Positions 13,520 through 14,176 of a stretch of 14,176 nucleotides of DNA are shown here, piece after piece. This DNA comes from JAGQLF01 sp964635995 (lineage in GTDB: Bacteria > Patescibacteriota > Dojkabacteria > J137). Position 1 is the first letter of the stretch. Each line of letters starts with the position of its first letter. The stretch covers positions 1 through 14,176 of the forward strand of contig CAZWRA010000030.1 in assembly GCA_964635995.1 (NCBI GenBank), given 5' to 3'. The notes under the pieces are model-generated. The model did no database searches. It saw only the letters and a list, made by a program, of their open reading frames with translations, and was not told the origin of the DNA. A program made the position numbers and the translations under genes.

Positions 13520-14050
13520 TTATGAATTAACACTTTTATTAAATTCAGAAAGTAAAGAGATCTTACTTTCAGATACACCGATTTGTTTTGGTAGGTTTGG
13601 TAAATCTTTAGGTAATTCGTAGCCACTTTGCACATAAGCTAAAGTCAGGTGCGGTTTAAATTCTCTAACCTTAAAATCAGAATCTTCCTTTAATGCAAAA
13701 TCTTCAATACTATTATATAGCTCATTAAGTTTTCCATCTTTGCCTAATACTTCTACAACAAGAACCTTATAAAGATTTTCGTATCCATTGATATAGGATA
13801 ATTCTCCTAATTCAATCTGATTAATAGCATTCTGCTTTAGAATTTCTTTAAGTTCTTTATTATCGTTATCATTTTCACTTAATCCAAAGAATATAGTGCA
13901 ATGAAGTGTTTTAGACATATTACCTCTAATATGTTCAGCTATAGGAGAAGAGCAAAGCATTTCCTCTGGAATTATATTCTTTAGGAACTTATCGAATAAA
14001 TCTATTGTTTCTTGATTAAATTTTAGTTCTACAAATGATTTATCACTCAT
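13520..14050 (-). CDS. 2H phosphoesterase (2'-5' RNA ligase superfamily)
   Basis: This 176-residue cytoplasmic protein has both H-x-T motifs of the 2H superfamily: His50-Cys-Thr52 (LHCTIFFGL) and His134-Leu-Thr136 (KPHLTLAYV). They are spaced as in the LigT/CPDase group, with a central beta segment (YKVLVVEVLG). Superfamily members open or close 2',3'-cyclic phosphates in RNA or cleave cyclic nucleotides, and the substrate here is not known. The C-terminal KISLLSEF is the usual last strand. GGAG (14060-14057) lies six bases before the ATG at 14050, and the stop of the preceding fragment falls between them, which suggests translational coupling. The Ham1-like gene follows after 3 nt. Confidence 0.88.
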   Translation of the reverse strand: MSDKSFVELKFNQETIDLFDKFLKNIIPEEMLCSSPIAEHIRGNMSKTLHCTIFFGLSENDNDNKELKEILKQNAINQIELGELSYINGYENLYKVLVVEVLGKDGKLNELYNSIEDFALKEDSDFKVREFKPHLTLAYVQSGYELPKDLPNLPKQIGVSESKISLLSEFNKSVNS

Positions 14051-14052
14051 AA

Positions 14053-14176
14053 TTATCTCCGCTTTTCAGTATATAAAGTTTTCCACCAATCAGCAGGATC
14101 GGTTTCTAATATTTGTATAAATAGTGACCTCTAAATGTAGATAATTACCAGATAAGGACAAATGAATTTTATCAAA
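14053..14176 (-). pseudogene. C-terminal end of an unrecognised upstream gene (partial)
   Basis: The minus strand ends with a frame ILETDPADWWKTLYTEKRR and a TAA at 14055-14053, two bases before the 2H start. Further upstream a different frame looks more protein-like (IHLSLSGNYLHLEVTIYTN), so one base may be wrong near the ATATT at about 14115. I cannot name the family. It is probably the front gene of the operon. Confidence 0.4.

Noticed and set aside
1..14176. tRNA, rRNA or CRISPR array
   Set aside because: No cloverleaf-like GGTTCGA-type arm, rRNA motif or regularly spaced repeats were found by eye.

Overview
This is a strongly AT-rich bacterial window. Compact genes, short gaps, several promoters whose -10 box lies only 6-10 nt before the ATG, and many small nucleotide-processing enzymes would fit a reduced genome such as a Candidate Phyla Radiation (Patescibacteria) member. 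That placement is inference, since no rRNA or ribosomal protein gene is present. TAA, TAG and TGA all end genes, so the code looks standard.

Layout. Positions 1-1873 are an accessory zone. The end of one IS3-type element (1-40) cuts a glycosyltransferase family 2 gene after about 40 codons. A second, complete IS3-type element (about 530-1656) splits a NUDIX hydrolase gene. Positions 1870-3160 hold a two-domain XRE-type regulator, a small two-helix membrane protein, and a promoter region in which the regulator promoter and the promoter of the next gene share a bipartite upstream sequence. Positions 3161-8544 hold envelope-related genes: a degenerate PEP-synthase-like protein with no phosphohistidine domain, an SPFH/stomatin-like protein, a convergent HtrA-type protease and an AI-2E-family permease. 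A divergent trhO gene (tRNA hydroxylation rhodanese) follows at 8629-9561.

From 9691 to the end all clear genes lie on the minus strand. They are a 2H phosphoesterase, a Ham1-like NTP pyrophosphatase, a NUDIX-HIT fusion, a nucleoside 2-deoxyribosyltransferase-like protein, a membrane-anchored CAP-domain surface protein and a CYTH-domain enzyme. Most act on nucleotides or phosphoesters, so the block reads as a nucleotide housecleaning or salvage cluster with a cell-surface gene embedded.

Many genes are broken by small lesions. The small membrane gene, the transposase and the Ham1 gene (three times) each need one extra base, almost always in a homopolymer, to restore frame. The transposase, the SPFH gene (twice) and the CAP gene also carry in-frame stop codons. 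Outside the lesions the proteins look intact. This pattern suggests homopolymer-length and substitution errors in a long-read assembly, though real decay in an IS-rich region cannot be excluded from the sequence alone.
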